A stretch of DNA of 32,720 nt from Lachnospiraceae bacterium (GTDB taxonomy: Bacteria; Bacillota; Clostridia; Lachnospirales; Lachnospiraceae), in assembly GCA_910575475.1 (NCBI GenBank), contig CAJTGD010000053.1, positions 1 to 32,720 on the forward strand. The letters are read 5' to 3'. The position numbers were made by a program, and so were the translations under genes. Positions 1 to 7,540 of this stretch are shown here, one piece after another. The notes below the pieces were generated by a model that was not told the DNA's origin, did not search any database, and worked only from the letters and a program-made list of their open reading frames with translations. The stretch's first letter is position 1; every line of letters begins with the position of its first letter.

Positions 1-96
1 GATGAATGATTGGTACACAGATACCGTAAATGCATTATAGCACATGCATCAGCAATAGGATGATCCTTTTGTTTGGAATAGACTTAAAACGTTTGA

Positions 97-126
97 TTGC
101 AGCTATAAGCTGCGCTATGGTATAAT
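97..126 (+). promoter_or_regulatory. Candidate sigma-A promoter with a dyad in its spacer
   Basis: TTGCAG (97-102) and TATAAT (121-126) are 18 bp apart, and the -10 is preceded by TGG (extended -10). The dyad GCAGCT-ATA-AGCTGC (99-113) overlaps the -35 and spacer, so a repressor or activator could act here. The transcript would start near 133 and drive the DUF512 gene and probably der, plsY and gpsA. Confidence 0.5.
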
Positions 127-180
127 GCTGAAAAGAAGGTTAATGTGAATCGTAACGAAACCAGGACAGGGAGAGTATCT

Positions 181-1497
181 ATGGCAAATGAGCATAAGAT
201 CCGCTCCGTCCAGCCCGGGAGTATTGCCTGGGAGATGGGCATTGAGCCGGGGGACCGGCTGCTCTCGGTGGACGGACAGGAGATCGAGGATGTATTTGAT
301 TATCGTTATTATATAGAAGAAGAGGAAATCCTGCTGCTGATCGAGAAGCCGGACGGCGAGCAGTGGGAGCTGGAAATCGAGAAGGAGACCTGTGAGGACC
401 TGGGGCTGGAATTCGAGCAGGGGCTGATGGATGAATACCGTTCCTGCCGGAACAAGTGCATTTTCTGCTTCATCGACCAGATGCCGCCGGGGATGCGGGA
501 TACGCTGTATTTTAAGGACGACGATTCCCGGCTGTCCTTCCTCCAGGGGAATTATGTGACGCTGACCAACATGAGCGAACACGATATCCGGCGGATCATC
601 CGATTCCGCTTGGAGCCCATCAACATTTCCTTCCAGACCATGAACCCTGAGCTTCGCTGCAGGATGCTCCACAACCGGTTTGCCGGGGAGGCCTTGAAGA
701 AGGTGGACCTGCTCTATGAGGCCGGGATCGAGATGAACGGGCAGATCGTCCTGTGCAAGGGCTTCAATGACGGGGAAGAGCTGGATCGGAGTATCCGGGA
801 GCTGACCCGGTATCTGCCCTTCCTGCGCAGTGTGTCCGTGGTGCCCGTGGGGCTGACCCGGTTCCGGGAGGGGCTGGAGCCTCTGGAGCCCTTTACAGGG
901 GAGGAGGCCCGGCAGGTGCTGGAGCTGATCCACGGATGGCAGGAACGCCTGTATCCGGAGCACGGACTGCACTTCATCCATGCCAGTGACGAGTGGTATA
1001 TCCTGGCCGGGGAAGAACTGCCGGAGGAGGAGTCCTACGACGGGTATCTGCAGCTGGAAAATGGAGTCGGCATGCTGCGCCTGCTTCTGAATGAATTTGC
1101 GGAGGCATTGGATGAGGAGGAGGGCGACCGGGAGGAACGGAGGCTTTCTCTTGCCACCGGGCTTCTGGCAGCGCCTTATCTGGAACGGATGGCAGAGCAG
1201 CTTCGGGAAAAGTTTCCCCGCACAGAGGTCATGGTCTGCCCGGTGAAAAATGAATTTTTCGGGGAGCAGATCACGGTGTCGGGGCTGATCACGGGGCAGG
1301 ATCTGGTGAAGCAGCTTTCCGGGAAGGATCTGGCGGAGCGGCTTTTGCTCCCCTGCAATATGCTGCGTGCCGAGGAAGACGTATTTTTAGATGATTTTAC
1401 GGTTTCCCAGGTAGAGAGTGCTTTACAAGTGCCGCTGAATATTGTAAAATCAAGCGGTCAGGATCTGCTGGACGCAATCCTGGGCAGGACAGAGTAA
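181..1497 (+). CDS. DUF512 family protein (PDZ-like plus radical-SAM-like cysteine motif)
   Basis: Protein of 438 residues from the ATG at 181, which follows AGGGAGAG at good spacing. A GTG at 145 in the same frame would add 12 residues. The N-terminus is PDZ-like (IRSVQPGSIAWEMGIEPGD). It is followed by three cysteines in a CxxxCxxC pattern (C89, C93, C96; CRNKCIFC), as in radical-SAM iron-sulfur proteins, and then by the DUF512 region with QMPPGMRDTLYFKDDDSRLS. The family is widespread in Clostridia and commonly sits beside der, but its reaction is not established. The stop is 17 bp before der, so the two are probably cotranscribed. Family call is firm; function is unknown. Confidence 0.9.
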   Translation: MANEHKIRSVQPGSIAWEMGIEPGDRLLSVDGQEIEDVFDYRYYIEEEEILLLIEKPDGEQWELEIEKETCEDLGLEFEQGLMDEYRSCRNKCIFCFIDQMPPGMRDTLYFKDDDSRLSFLQGNYVTLTNMSEHDIRRIIRFRLEPINISFQTMNPELRCRMLHNRFAGEALKKVDLLYEAGIEMNGQIVLCKGFNDGEELDRSIRELTRYLPFLRSVSVVPVGLTRFREGLEPLEPFTGEEARQVLELIHGWQERLYPEHGLHFIHASDEWYILAGEELPEEESYDGYLQLENGVGMLRLLLNEFAEALDEEEGDREERRLSLATGLLAAPYLERMAEQLREKFPRTEVMVCPVKNEFFGEQITVSGLITGQDLVKQLSGKDLAERLLLPCNMLRAEEDVFLDDFTVSQVESALQVPLNIVKSSGQDLLDAILGRTE

Positions 1498-1514
1498 GGA
1501 AGGATTATATAAAG

Positions 1515-2843
1515 ATGAGTAAACCAGTAGTAGCAGTAGTAGGCCGCCCCAATGTGGGAAAGTCTACGTTATTCAACGCCCTGGCGGGAGGCATGATCTC
1601 TATCGTGAAGGATACGCCGGGGGTGACAAGGGATCGGATCTACGCGGACGTGAGCTGGCTGGACCGGGAGTTTACCATGATCGATACGGGAGGCATCGAG
1701 CCGGACAGCAAGGATATCATCCTCTCCCAGATGCGGGAGCAGGCGCAGATCGCCATCGACACGGCGGATGTCATTATCTTTATCACCGATGTCCGGCAGG
1801 GGCTTACAGACGCGGACTCCAAGGTAGCGGATCTGCTTCGGCGTTCCGCCAAGCCGGTAGTCCTGGTGGTAAACAAGGTGGACAGCTTTGAGAAGTTCAT
1901 GCCCGATGTATACGAGTTTTACAATCTGGGGATCGGCGACCCCATTCCCATCTCGGCGGCCTCCCGGCTGGGGCTGGGGGACATGCTGGATGTGGTGATC
2001 TCCCATTTCCCGGAAGGGGCCGGCACGGAAGAGGAGGATGAACGTCCCCGGATCGCCATCGTAGGGAAGCCTAATGTGGGAAAATCCTCCATCCTCAACA
2101 AGCTGGCCGGGGAGAACCGGGCCATTGTATCGGATATCGCGGGAACCACCCGGGATGCCATCGACAGTGTAGTAAAATATGACGGAAGGGAATATGTACT
2201 AATTGATACCGCGGGGCTGCGCAGGAAGAGCAAGATCAAGGAAGAGCTGGAACGCTACAGCATCATCCGGGCGGTGACGGCAGTGGAGCGCGCGGATGTG
2301 GTGCTGATGGTCATTGACGCGGTGGAAGGGGCCACCGAGCAGGACGCCAAGATCGCGGGGATCGCCCATGAGCGGGGCAAAGGCGTGATCATCGTGGTCA
2401 ATAAATGGGATGCCATTGAGAAAACGGATAAGACCATGCGGGAGTATGAGAATCAGATCCGGCAGATTTTGTCCTTTATGCCTTATGCGGAGATTATGTA
2501 TGTGTCGGCCATGACCGGACAGCGCCTCACCAAGCTGTATGACCGGATCGATATGGTCATTGCCAACCAGACGCTCCGTGTGGCTACCGGGGTGCTCAAT
2601 GAGATCCTCAGCGAGGCGGTGGCTATGCAGCAGCCTCCGTCGGACAAGGGCAAGCGGCTGAAGCTCTATTATATGACCCAGGTTGCGGTGAAGCCGCCGA
2701 CCTTTGTGATCTTCGTAAATGACAAGGAGCTGATGCATTTTTCCTACACAAGGTATCTGGAAAATAAGATCCGGGAGGCGTTTGGATTTCGGGGGACGGC
2801 ACTGAAATTCTACATCAGAGAAAGAAAGGAAAAGGGGCGGTAG
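1515..2843 (+). CDS. der: Ribosome-associated GTPase Der (EngA)
   Basis: Der is a double GTPase needed for assembly of the 50S ribosomal subunit in the cytoplasm. At 442 residues it has the usual family length. The first G domain begins with GRPNVGKS (residues 10-17) and has DTPGVTRD and NKVD. The second begins with GKPNVGKSS (from residue 184) and has DTAGLRRKSK and NKWD. A KH-like RNA-binding domain fills the C-terminus from about residue 350. The start ATG follows AAGGAAGGA. It lies in a tight forward run between the DUF512 gene and plsY (4-bp gap), consistent with one operon. Confidence 0.98.
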   Translation: MSKPVVAVVGRPNVGKSTLFNALAGGMISIVKDTPGVTRDRIYADVSWLDREFTMIDTGGIEPDSKDIILSQMREQAQIAIDTADVIIFITDVRQGLTDADSKVADLLRRSAKPVVLVVNKVDSFEKFMPDVYEFYNLGIGDPIPISAASRLGLGDMLDVVISHFPEGAGTEEEDERPRIAIVGKPNVGKSSILNKLAGENRAIVSDIAGTTRDAIDSVVKYDGREYVLIDTAGLRRKSKIKEELERYSIIRAVTAVERADVVLMVIDAVEGATEQDAKIAGIAHERGKGVIIVVNKWDAIEKTDKTMREYENQIRQILSFMPYAEIMYVSAMTGQRLTKLYDRIDMVIANQTLRVATGVLNEILSEAVAMQQPPSDKGKRLKLYYMTQVAVKPPTFVIFVNDKELMHFSYTRYLENKIREAFGFRGTALKFYIRERKEKGR

Positions 2844-2847
2844 GATC

Positions 2848-3477
2848 ATGGAACGTATCATCTGTCTGGCAATCGGTTATATATGCGGGCTTCTGCAGAC
2901 CGGATATCTGGTCGGCAAAATGAACCACGTGGATATCAGGAAGGAAGGGAGCGGAAACGCAGGCTCCACCAACGCGCTCCGGGTTATGGGCTGGAAAGCG
3001 GGCGCCATGACCTTTGCAGGCGATGTGATCAAATGCCTGGCGGCGATCCTGATCGCGCGGTATCTTTATCGGGATACCGAGTATGTGCCGCTGCTTGCCA
3101 TGTATGCGGGGCTGGGCGCCACATTGGGGCATAATTTCCCGTTTTACCTTAAATTCAAGGGCGGCAAGGGAATCGCGGTATTGGCCGGGCTGGTGCTCTC
3201 GACAGGGCTGGTGATGGTGCCGATCCCGCTGACCGCATTTTTGATCGCGGTTCTTATGACCCGGTATGTATCTCTTGGGTCGCTTTTGGCCTCCTCCATG
3301 TTTTTCCTGGAGGTGCTGTTTTACGGACAGCTGGGAGGCTTTGACATGGCATTTCGGTATCGGATGGAGCTGTACGTGCTCGTGTTCCTGCTGATGGTAC
3401 TGGCCTGGGTGCGGCACAAGGAGAATATCAAAAGACTGCTGGCAGGTACGGAGAATCCGTTCAGGAGTAAGAAATAA
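2848..3477 (+). CDS. plsY: Glycerol-3-phosphate acyltransferase PlsY
   Basis: Integral membrane enzyme that transfers an acyl group from acyl-phosphate to sn-glycerol 3-phosphate, giving lysophosphatidic acid, the first step of phospholipid synthesis. The 209 residues show the PlsY motifs GSGNAGSTNALRVMG near residue 34 and GHNFPFYLKFKGGKGIAV near residue 95, plus about five hydrophobic segments. It begins 4 bp after der, with its ribosome binding site inside the der 3' end. gpsA, which supplies the glycerol-3-phosphate substrate, is next downstream, so the two lipid genes are functionally paired. Confidence 0.97.
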   Translation: MERIICLAIGYICGLLQTGYLVGKMNHVDIRKEGSGNAGSTNALRVMGWKAGAMTFAGDVIKCLAAILIARYLYRDTEYVPLLAMYAGLGATLGHNFPFYLKFKGGKGIAVLAGLVLSTGLVMVPIPLTAFLIAVLMTRYVSLGSLLASSMFFLEVLFYGQLGGFDMAFRYRMELYVLVFLLMVLAWVRHKENIKRLLAGTENPFRSKK

Positions 3478-3516
3478 GGAACTGTGCAAAAATAACTTGC
3501 CTTTTTGCGCAGCTCC
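3478..3516. repeat. Long imperfect hairpin directly after plsY
   Basis: Arms GGAACTGTGCAAAAA (3478-3492) and TTTTTGCGCAGCTCC (3502-3516) pair along 15 positions with one A/C mismatch and one G-T wobble, around a 9-base loop. The hairpin begins at the base after the plsY stop codon. There is no T-run after the 3' arm, so a classic terminator is doubtful. It may be a dispersed palindromic element or an RNA-stability structure. Confidence 0.5.
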
Positions 3517-3550
3517 TAAGTCAGGATCGGCTTGAAAAAAACAGGAAAGG

Positions 3551-3568
3551 AAACTGTCGAGACAGTTT
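3551..3568. promoter_or_regulatory. Perfect palindrome next to the gpsA ribosome binding site
   Basis: AAACTGTC-GA-GACAGTTT is a perfect 8-bp inverted repeat ending one base before AGAAGGTGAG, the gpsA ribosome binding site. It could fold in the leader RNA or bind a dimeric protein. Nothing in the sequence decides which. Confidence 0.4.
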
Positions 3569-3581
3569 AGAAGGTGAGAAT

Positions 3582-4595
3582 ATGGCGAATATCGGTGTGA
3601 TCGGCGCAGGAAGCTGGGGAACAGCGCTCAGCGTCTTGCTGTATAACAATGGAAATGAAGTGGCGGTGTGGTCCATTGACCCTGCGGAAGTGCAGATGCT
3701 CAATGAAAAGCGGGAGCATGAGAAAAAACTGCCGGGCGTGAAGCTGCCGGAGGATATGAAGATTACGGGAGACCTGGAAGGGACGATAAAAGGAAAGGAC
3801 TTTCTGGTCCTTGCGGTGCCATCCCCGTTTACCAGGGCGACGGCAAAAAAGATGTCTCCTTTCGTTGCAGAGGGGCAGATCATTGTAGATGTGGCAAAGG
3901 GGATTGAGGAGAGCACTCTGATGACCCTTTCCCGGCAGATCGAGGAAGAGATTCCCCAGGCGGATGTGGCGGTGCTGTCCGGCCCCAGCCATGCGGAGGA
4001 AGTGGGACGGGGGCTGCCAACGACCTGCGTCATCGGGGCGCGGACGAAGAAAACGGCGGAATATCTCCAGTCTGTCTTTATCAGTAAGGTATTCCGGGTC
4101 TATACCAGCCCGGATATCTTAGGGATCGAGCTGGGCGGCTCCCTGAAAAATGTGATCGCCCTGGCGGCCGGGATCGCGGACGGCCTGGGCTACGGCGACA
4201 ATACCAAGGCCGCGCTGATCACCAGAGGGATCGCGGAGATCTCAAGGCTGGGAGTGAAGATGGGCGGAAGGATCGAGAGCTTTACCGGGCTGACCGGTAT
4301 CGGCGATTTGATCGTGACCTGTGCCAGCGTCCACAGCCGGAACCGGAAGGCAGGCTTCTTGATCGGACAGGGAAGGACGATGGAGCAGGCCATGGAAGAA
4401 GTCCAGATGGTGGTGGAGGGTGTGTATTCCGCCAAAGCCGCCAAAAAGCTGGCCCAGCAGTATCAGGTATCCATGCCCATTGTGGAAGCGGTCAATGAAG
4501 TTCTGTTTGAGGGAAAGAATCCGGCAGAGGCCGTGGACGGGCTGATGATGCGCGCTTCCCGCAGTGAAAACGCGTCGCTGCCCTGGGAGGAATGA
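3582..4595 (+). CDS. gpsA: Glycerol-3-phosphate dehydrogenase [NAD(P)+] GpsA
   Basis: Cytoplasmic enzyme that reduces dihydroxyacetone phosphate to sn-glycerol 3-phosphate for phospholipid synthesis. The 337 residues carry the N-terminal Rossmann motif GVIGAGSWGTA (from residue 4), the LSGPSHAEEV segment, and the C-terminal helical domain with the catalytic-lysine segment GSLKNVIALAAGIADGLGYGDN. The ATG follows AGAAGGTGAG. The gene is separated from plsY by 104 bp holding two hairpins, so expression may be tuned relative to plsY. A strong terminator follows at once. Confidence 0.97.
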   Translation: MANIGVIGAGSWGTALSVLLYNNGNEVAVWSIDPAEVQMLNEKREHEKKLPGVKLPEDMKITGDLEGTIKGKDFLVLAVPSPFTRATAKKMSPFVAEGQIIVDVAKGIEESTLMTLSRQIEEEIPQADVAVLSGPSHAEEVGRGLPTTCVIGARTKKTAEYLQSVFISKVFRVYTSPDILGIELGGSLKNVIALAAGIADGLGYGDNTKAALITRGIAEISRLGVKMGGRIESFTGLTGIGDLIVTCASVHSRNRKAGFLIGQGRTMEQAMEEVQMVVEGVYSAKAAKKLAQQYQVSMPIVEAVNEVLFEGKNPAEAVDGLMMRASRSENASLPWEE

Positions 4596-4597
4596 TG

Positions 4598-4625
4598 AAA
4601 AAAGCTGCCTCTGGCAGCTTTTTTT
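4598..4625 (+). terminator. Rho-independent terminator after gpsA, probably bidirectional
   Basis: Six A bases, then GCTGCC-TCT-GGCAGC (4604-4618), then seven T bases. The A-run on the left makes it usable on the minus strand as well, where it would end the converging xdhC-like transcript. Confidence 0.9.
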
Positions 4626-4633
4626 ACGAACAG

Positions 4634-5635
4634 TTAGTGCATGGGACAGCCCTGTGCCGTGCGGATCTCCCTGGCTTCCCGCAGAAGCGCCCGTTCATAG
4701 ATCATTTCCCCGGCAATGCTGACTGCAATCTCTTCCGGAGTCACCGCCTTGATGGCCGTACCGATGGGGGCGTGCACCCGGGAGAGGACTTCCTTATCGA
4801 TACCGCATTCCAGTAGCTTTTGATTCACAAAGGCCGTTTTGCGGCGGGAGCCGATGACGCCCACATAGGCAGGCGGATTTTGCAGGACCTGGCGCAGTAC
4901 GTCAAAATCATGGGTGTGGCCGTTGGTCATGACTACCACATAGTCTGATGGAGTGAGGTTCAGATAATCGGAAATATGAAAATAATCGCCGCAGAGGACG
5001 GCTTCCGCCTCCGGAAAGAGCTTCGGGAGGGAAAGCTCCGGCCGGTTGTCTATCACCGTGATACGGAAATCAATCCTGCTCAGCACAGGCACCAGCGCCT
5101 GGGTGCAGTGGCCGCCGCCGAAGATTACGGCACGGTCCTGTACCGGAAGGGGCATGGTGAAGGAAGTCTTTGTTTTCCGGCATTTCATATCGTAGGACGG
5201 CCTGCCCTCGCCATCCAGCAGCATGGGGAGGGAACCATCCAGATGCAGTATGAGCTGCCCCGGCTGATGGGCGCTGAGCATGACCAGCACCCGGGAGACA
5301 AGCCGTTTCCATTCCTTTGCGGCGGGATCGATATACTGAAAAAAGACCGAGATCTCGCCCCCGCAGACCATCCCGAGATCGTTTCCGGACTGCTCCCGGA
5401 GCTTGAAGCAGTATTCCCCGGAGCACTTCTTTTGGAGCAGTGTCCGGGCCGTCTCCTCCGAACGGTGCTCCGCCGCGCCGCCGCCGATGGTGCCGCAGAG
5501 CCGTCCGCCTTCTCCGACAAGCATCTGGGCTCCGGCGCCCCGGGGCGAGGAGCCGCTTTTTGAAGTGATGGTGACGAGCATCAGGTCATGGTGATGCTCC
5601 AGCTCCTCTGATATTTTAGAAAAAACAGCATTCAT
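4634..5635 (-). CDS. XdhC/CoxI family protein (molybdenum hydroxylase maturation factor)
   Basis: XdhC-family proteins bind and help sulfurate molybdenum cofactor before it enters xanthine-dehydrogenase-like enzymes. This 333-residue protein has the N-terminal XdhC/CoxI domain (GSSPRGAGAQMLV, then GTIGGGAAE) and the C-terminal Rossmann-like domain (VIFGGGHCTQALVPVLS near residue 168, then VIGSRRKTAFV and HAPIGTAIKAVTPEEIAVSIAGE). It faces away from spoIVA and converges on gpsA. No molybdenum enzyme or cofactor gene lies nearby, so it is an orphan here. A -10-like TATACT lies at 5665-5670 on the minus strand. Family call is strong; its client enzyme is unknown. Confidence 0.9.
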   Translation of the reverse strand: MNAVFSKISEELEHHHDLMLVTITSKSGSSPRGAGAQMLVGEGGRLCGTIGGGAAEHRSEETARTLLQKKCSGEYCFKLREQSGNDLGMVCGGEISVFFQYIDPAAKEWKRLVSRVLVMLSAHQPGQLILHLDGSLPMLLDGEGRPSYDMKCRKTKTSFTMPLPVQDRAVIFGGGHCTQALVPVLSRIDFRITVIDNRPELSLPKLFPEAEAVLCGDYFHISDYLNLTPSDYVVVMTNGHTHDFDVLRQVLQNPPAYVGVIGSRRKTAFVNQKLLECGIDKEVLSRVHAPIGTAIKAVTPEEIAVSIAGEMIYERALLREAREIRTAQGCPMH

Positions 5636-5687
5636 ATCAGGATTCCTTTCTTGTAATTAAAAAAAGTATAGCATATTTTTGGATTTT

Positions 5688-5717
5688 ATCATACCCCCCT
5701 TTTTTTCTGCATACATT
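5688..5717 (+). promoter_or_regulatory. Candidate sigma-E promoter of spoIVA
   Basis: ATCATA (5688-5693) and CATACATT (5710-5717) match the sigma-E -35 and -10 patterns known from Bacillus (roughly KTCATA and CATACAnT), with 16 bp between the boxes. spoIVA is a sigma-E-dependent mother-cell gene in Bacillus subtilis, which supports the reading. The -10 lies about 28 bp before the start codon. Confidence 0.5.
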
Positions 5718-5745
5718 GTTATCAGCAGAACAAGGGGGTATTTTT

Positions 5746-7218
5746 ATGGACTCATTTCAGTTATACAAGGATATGAAAGCAAGGACCGACGGGGAAATCT
5801 ATATCGGCGTGGTCGGTCCGGTTCGGACAGGCAAGTCAACCTTTATCAAGCGGTTTATGGATCTGCTGGTCCTTCCCAACATGACCGATGAAAACAGCAG
5901 GGAACGTACAAAGGATGAGCTGCCCCAGTCGGCATCCGGCACCACGATCATGACCACAGAGCCGAAATTTGTCCCCAAGGACGCGGCCTCCATCCAGCTC
6001 TCGGAGGATGTGGAGGTGAAGATCCGGCTCATCGACTGTGTGGGCTTCATGGTGGAGGGGGCTTCCGGGCACATTGAGAACGACACGGAACGCCAGGTGA
6101 AGACGCCCTGGTTTGAATACGAGATTCCGTTTACAAAGGCGGCGGCCATCGGGACCCAGAAGGTCATCCACGACCATGCCACCATTGGCCTGGTGGTCAC
6201 GACGGATGGCAGCATCTGCGACCTGCCCCGGGAAAATTATGTGGCGGCGGAGGAGCGGACCATCCAGGAGCTGCAGTCCATCGGAAAACCATTTATCATT
6301 TTGCTGAACTGCACCAAGCCATATACGGATGAGGCACAAGCCCTGCAGGCCGCCATGGAGGAAAAATACAAAACCGCCGTGCTCCCTGTGAACTGCGAGC
6401 AGCTCAAGGAGGAGGATGTGAACAACATCATGCGCCAGGTGCTGTATGAATTTCCCATTTCCGAGGTGGAATTTTTTGTTCCCAAGTGGGTGGAAATGCT
6501 CTCCAGAGAGCACCGGATCAAGCAGGACCTGCTGGCGGCCGTGAAGTTCATGATGACGGAGCTGGATGACATCCGCAGCGTGACGTCGGGGATCCCGGAG
6601 GTGGAAAGTCCGTACATAGAAAAAATCCTGGTTGACAAGATCGAGATGGATACCGGAAAGATCCGCATCCTGATCCGGTTTGCGGAGCAGTTCTATTATG
6701 AAGTCTTAAGCGAACTGACCGGAACCCAGATCCAGGGAGAGTATGAGCTGATCTCCGTGATGAAGGAGCTGGCCGCCATGAAGGAGGAGTACACCCAGAT
6801 CAAGGACGCGTTCGCGGATGTGAAGATGAAGGGCTACGGGGTGGTGAGCCCGAAGAAGGAGGAGATCGCCCTGGAGGAGCCCATGATCATCAAGCAAGGC
6901 AACAAGTTCGGTGTGAAGATCCATTCCGAGGCGCCGTCCATCCACATGATCCGGGCCAATATCGAGACGGAGATCGCCCCCATTGTGGGAAGCGAGAAGC
7001 AGGCACAGGATCTGGTGGAGTACATCAAGGCGGAGAGCGAGACGGAAGAGGGCGTCTGGGGAACCAATATTTTCGGGAAATCCATCGAAGAGCTGGTGAT
7101 GGACGGCATGCGCAACAAGATCACCATGATCAACGACGAGAGCCAGGTGAAGCTCCAGGATACCATGCAGAAGATCGTCAACGACAGCAACGGGGGGCTG
7201 GTCTGCATCATTATCTGA
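5746..7218 (+). CDS. spoIVA: Stage IV sporulation protein A (spore coat morphogenetic ATPase)
   Basis: SpoIVA polymerises with ATP hydrolysis on the forespore surface and forms the basement layer of the spore coat. From the ATG at 5746 (after AAGGGGG) the protein has 490 residues, close to the 492 of Bacillus subtilis. Its Walker A motif GPVRTGKS puts the lysine at residue 30, the position of the Bacillus Walker A lysine. That supports this start over the upstream TTG at 5716. The C-terminal half is the family's charged helical region, ending CIII. It marks the organism as a spore former. In many Clostridia it follows gpsA closely; here an xdhC-like gene separates them. Confidence 0.97.
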   Translation: MDSFQLYKDMKARTDGEIYIGVVGPVRTGKSTFIKRFMDLLVLPNMTDENSRERTKDELPQSASGTTIMTTEPKFVPKDAASIQLSEDVEVKIRLIDCVGFMVEGASGHIENDTERQVKTPWFEYEIPFTKAAAIGTQKVIHDHATIGLVVTTDGSICDLPRENYVAAEERTIQELQSIGKPFIILLNCTKPYTDEAQALQAAMEEKYKTAVLPVNCEQLKEEDVNNIMRQVLYEFPISEVEFFVPKWVEMLSREHRIKQDLLAAVKFMMTELDDIRSVTSGIPEVESPYIEKILVDKIEMDTGKIRILIRFAEQFYYEVLSELTGTQIQGEYELISVMKELAAMKEEYTQIKDAFADVKMKGYGVVSPKKEEIALEEPMIIKQGNKFGVKIHSEAPSIHMIRANIETEIAPIVGSEKQAQDLVEYIKAESETEEGVWGTNIFGKSIEELVMDGMRNKITMINDESQVKLQDTMQKIVNDSNGGLVCIII

Positions 7219-7261
7219 TGCGGACGCGGCATCATTCCTTATACGGCTGTGTGCATCACTT

Positions 7262-7297
7262 TATACTGAGCGGCAGATGGATCTGGCGCTCAGTATA
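7262..7297. repeat. 36-bp near-perfect palindrome between spoIVA and lysA
   Basis: Outer arms TATACTGAGCG (7262-7272) and CGCTCAGTATA (7287-7297) pair perfectly. Inner arms CAGAT and ATCTG pair around a GG centre, and only one G/G mismatch interrupts the symmetry. No T-run follows, so it is not a standard terminator. In the rest of the 7219-7540 gap only the lysA promoter region stands out. Confidence 0.55.
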
Positions 7298-7418
7298 GCA
7301 GGCGCTTTCGGGGATTTTACGAATGGAGGAGCAAAAGTTCTTAAATCTGTTCGGATGGTAGCAGGAATGACAAAGTTACAGCCCCATTGCGGGCCAAAGG
7401 CGGCCGTTTCAGCCGTGA

Positions 7419-7438
7419 ATCGTAATAGGATCGTAATA
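7419..7438 (+). repeat. Two direct copies of ATCGTAATA upstream of the lysA promoter
   Basis: Identical 9-mers at 7419-7427 and 7430-7438 lie 11 bp apart, about one helical turn, and end 7 bp before the -35 box. The spacing would suit an activator, but the repeats are short and could be chance. Confidence 0.3.
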
Positions 7439-7445
7439 TTTTAGG

Positions 7446-7474
7446 TTGACAATTCTCAGGTTTGCGATTATAGT
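7446..7474 (+). promoter_or_regulatory. Sigma-A promoter of lysA
   Basis: TTGACA (7446-7451) is a perfect -35. A 17-bp spacer and TATAGT (7469-7474) follow. The predicted start near 7481 leaves a leader of about 60 nt before the lysA ATG, too short for a known lysine riboswitch. Confidence 0.85.
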
Positions 7475-7540
7475 GTTTCTGTAAATGATCCTTTAGCAAG
7501 ATAAACTGGAAAAGTGCAAAACAATGAGGAGAGAGCAGCC

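Noticed and set aside
115..981. Long antisense frame opposite the DUF512 gene, and similar frames opposite der, spoIVA, lysA, GH2 and GH78
   Set aside because: They lie inside strongly supported genes, have no family features, and reflect the codon bias of the opposite strand.
7481..7540. Lysine riboswitch before lysA
   Set aside because: The leader predicted from the promoter is only about 60 nt, far shorter than the known L-box, and no such fold is visible.
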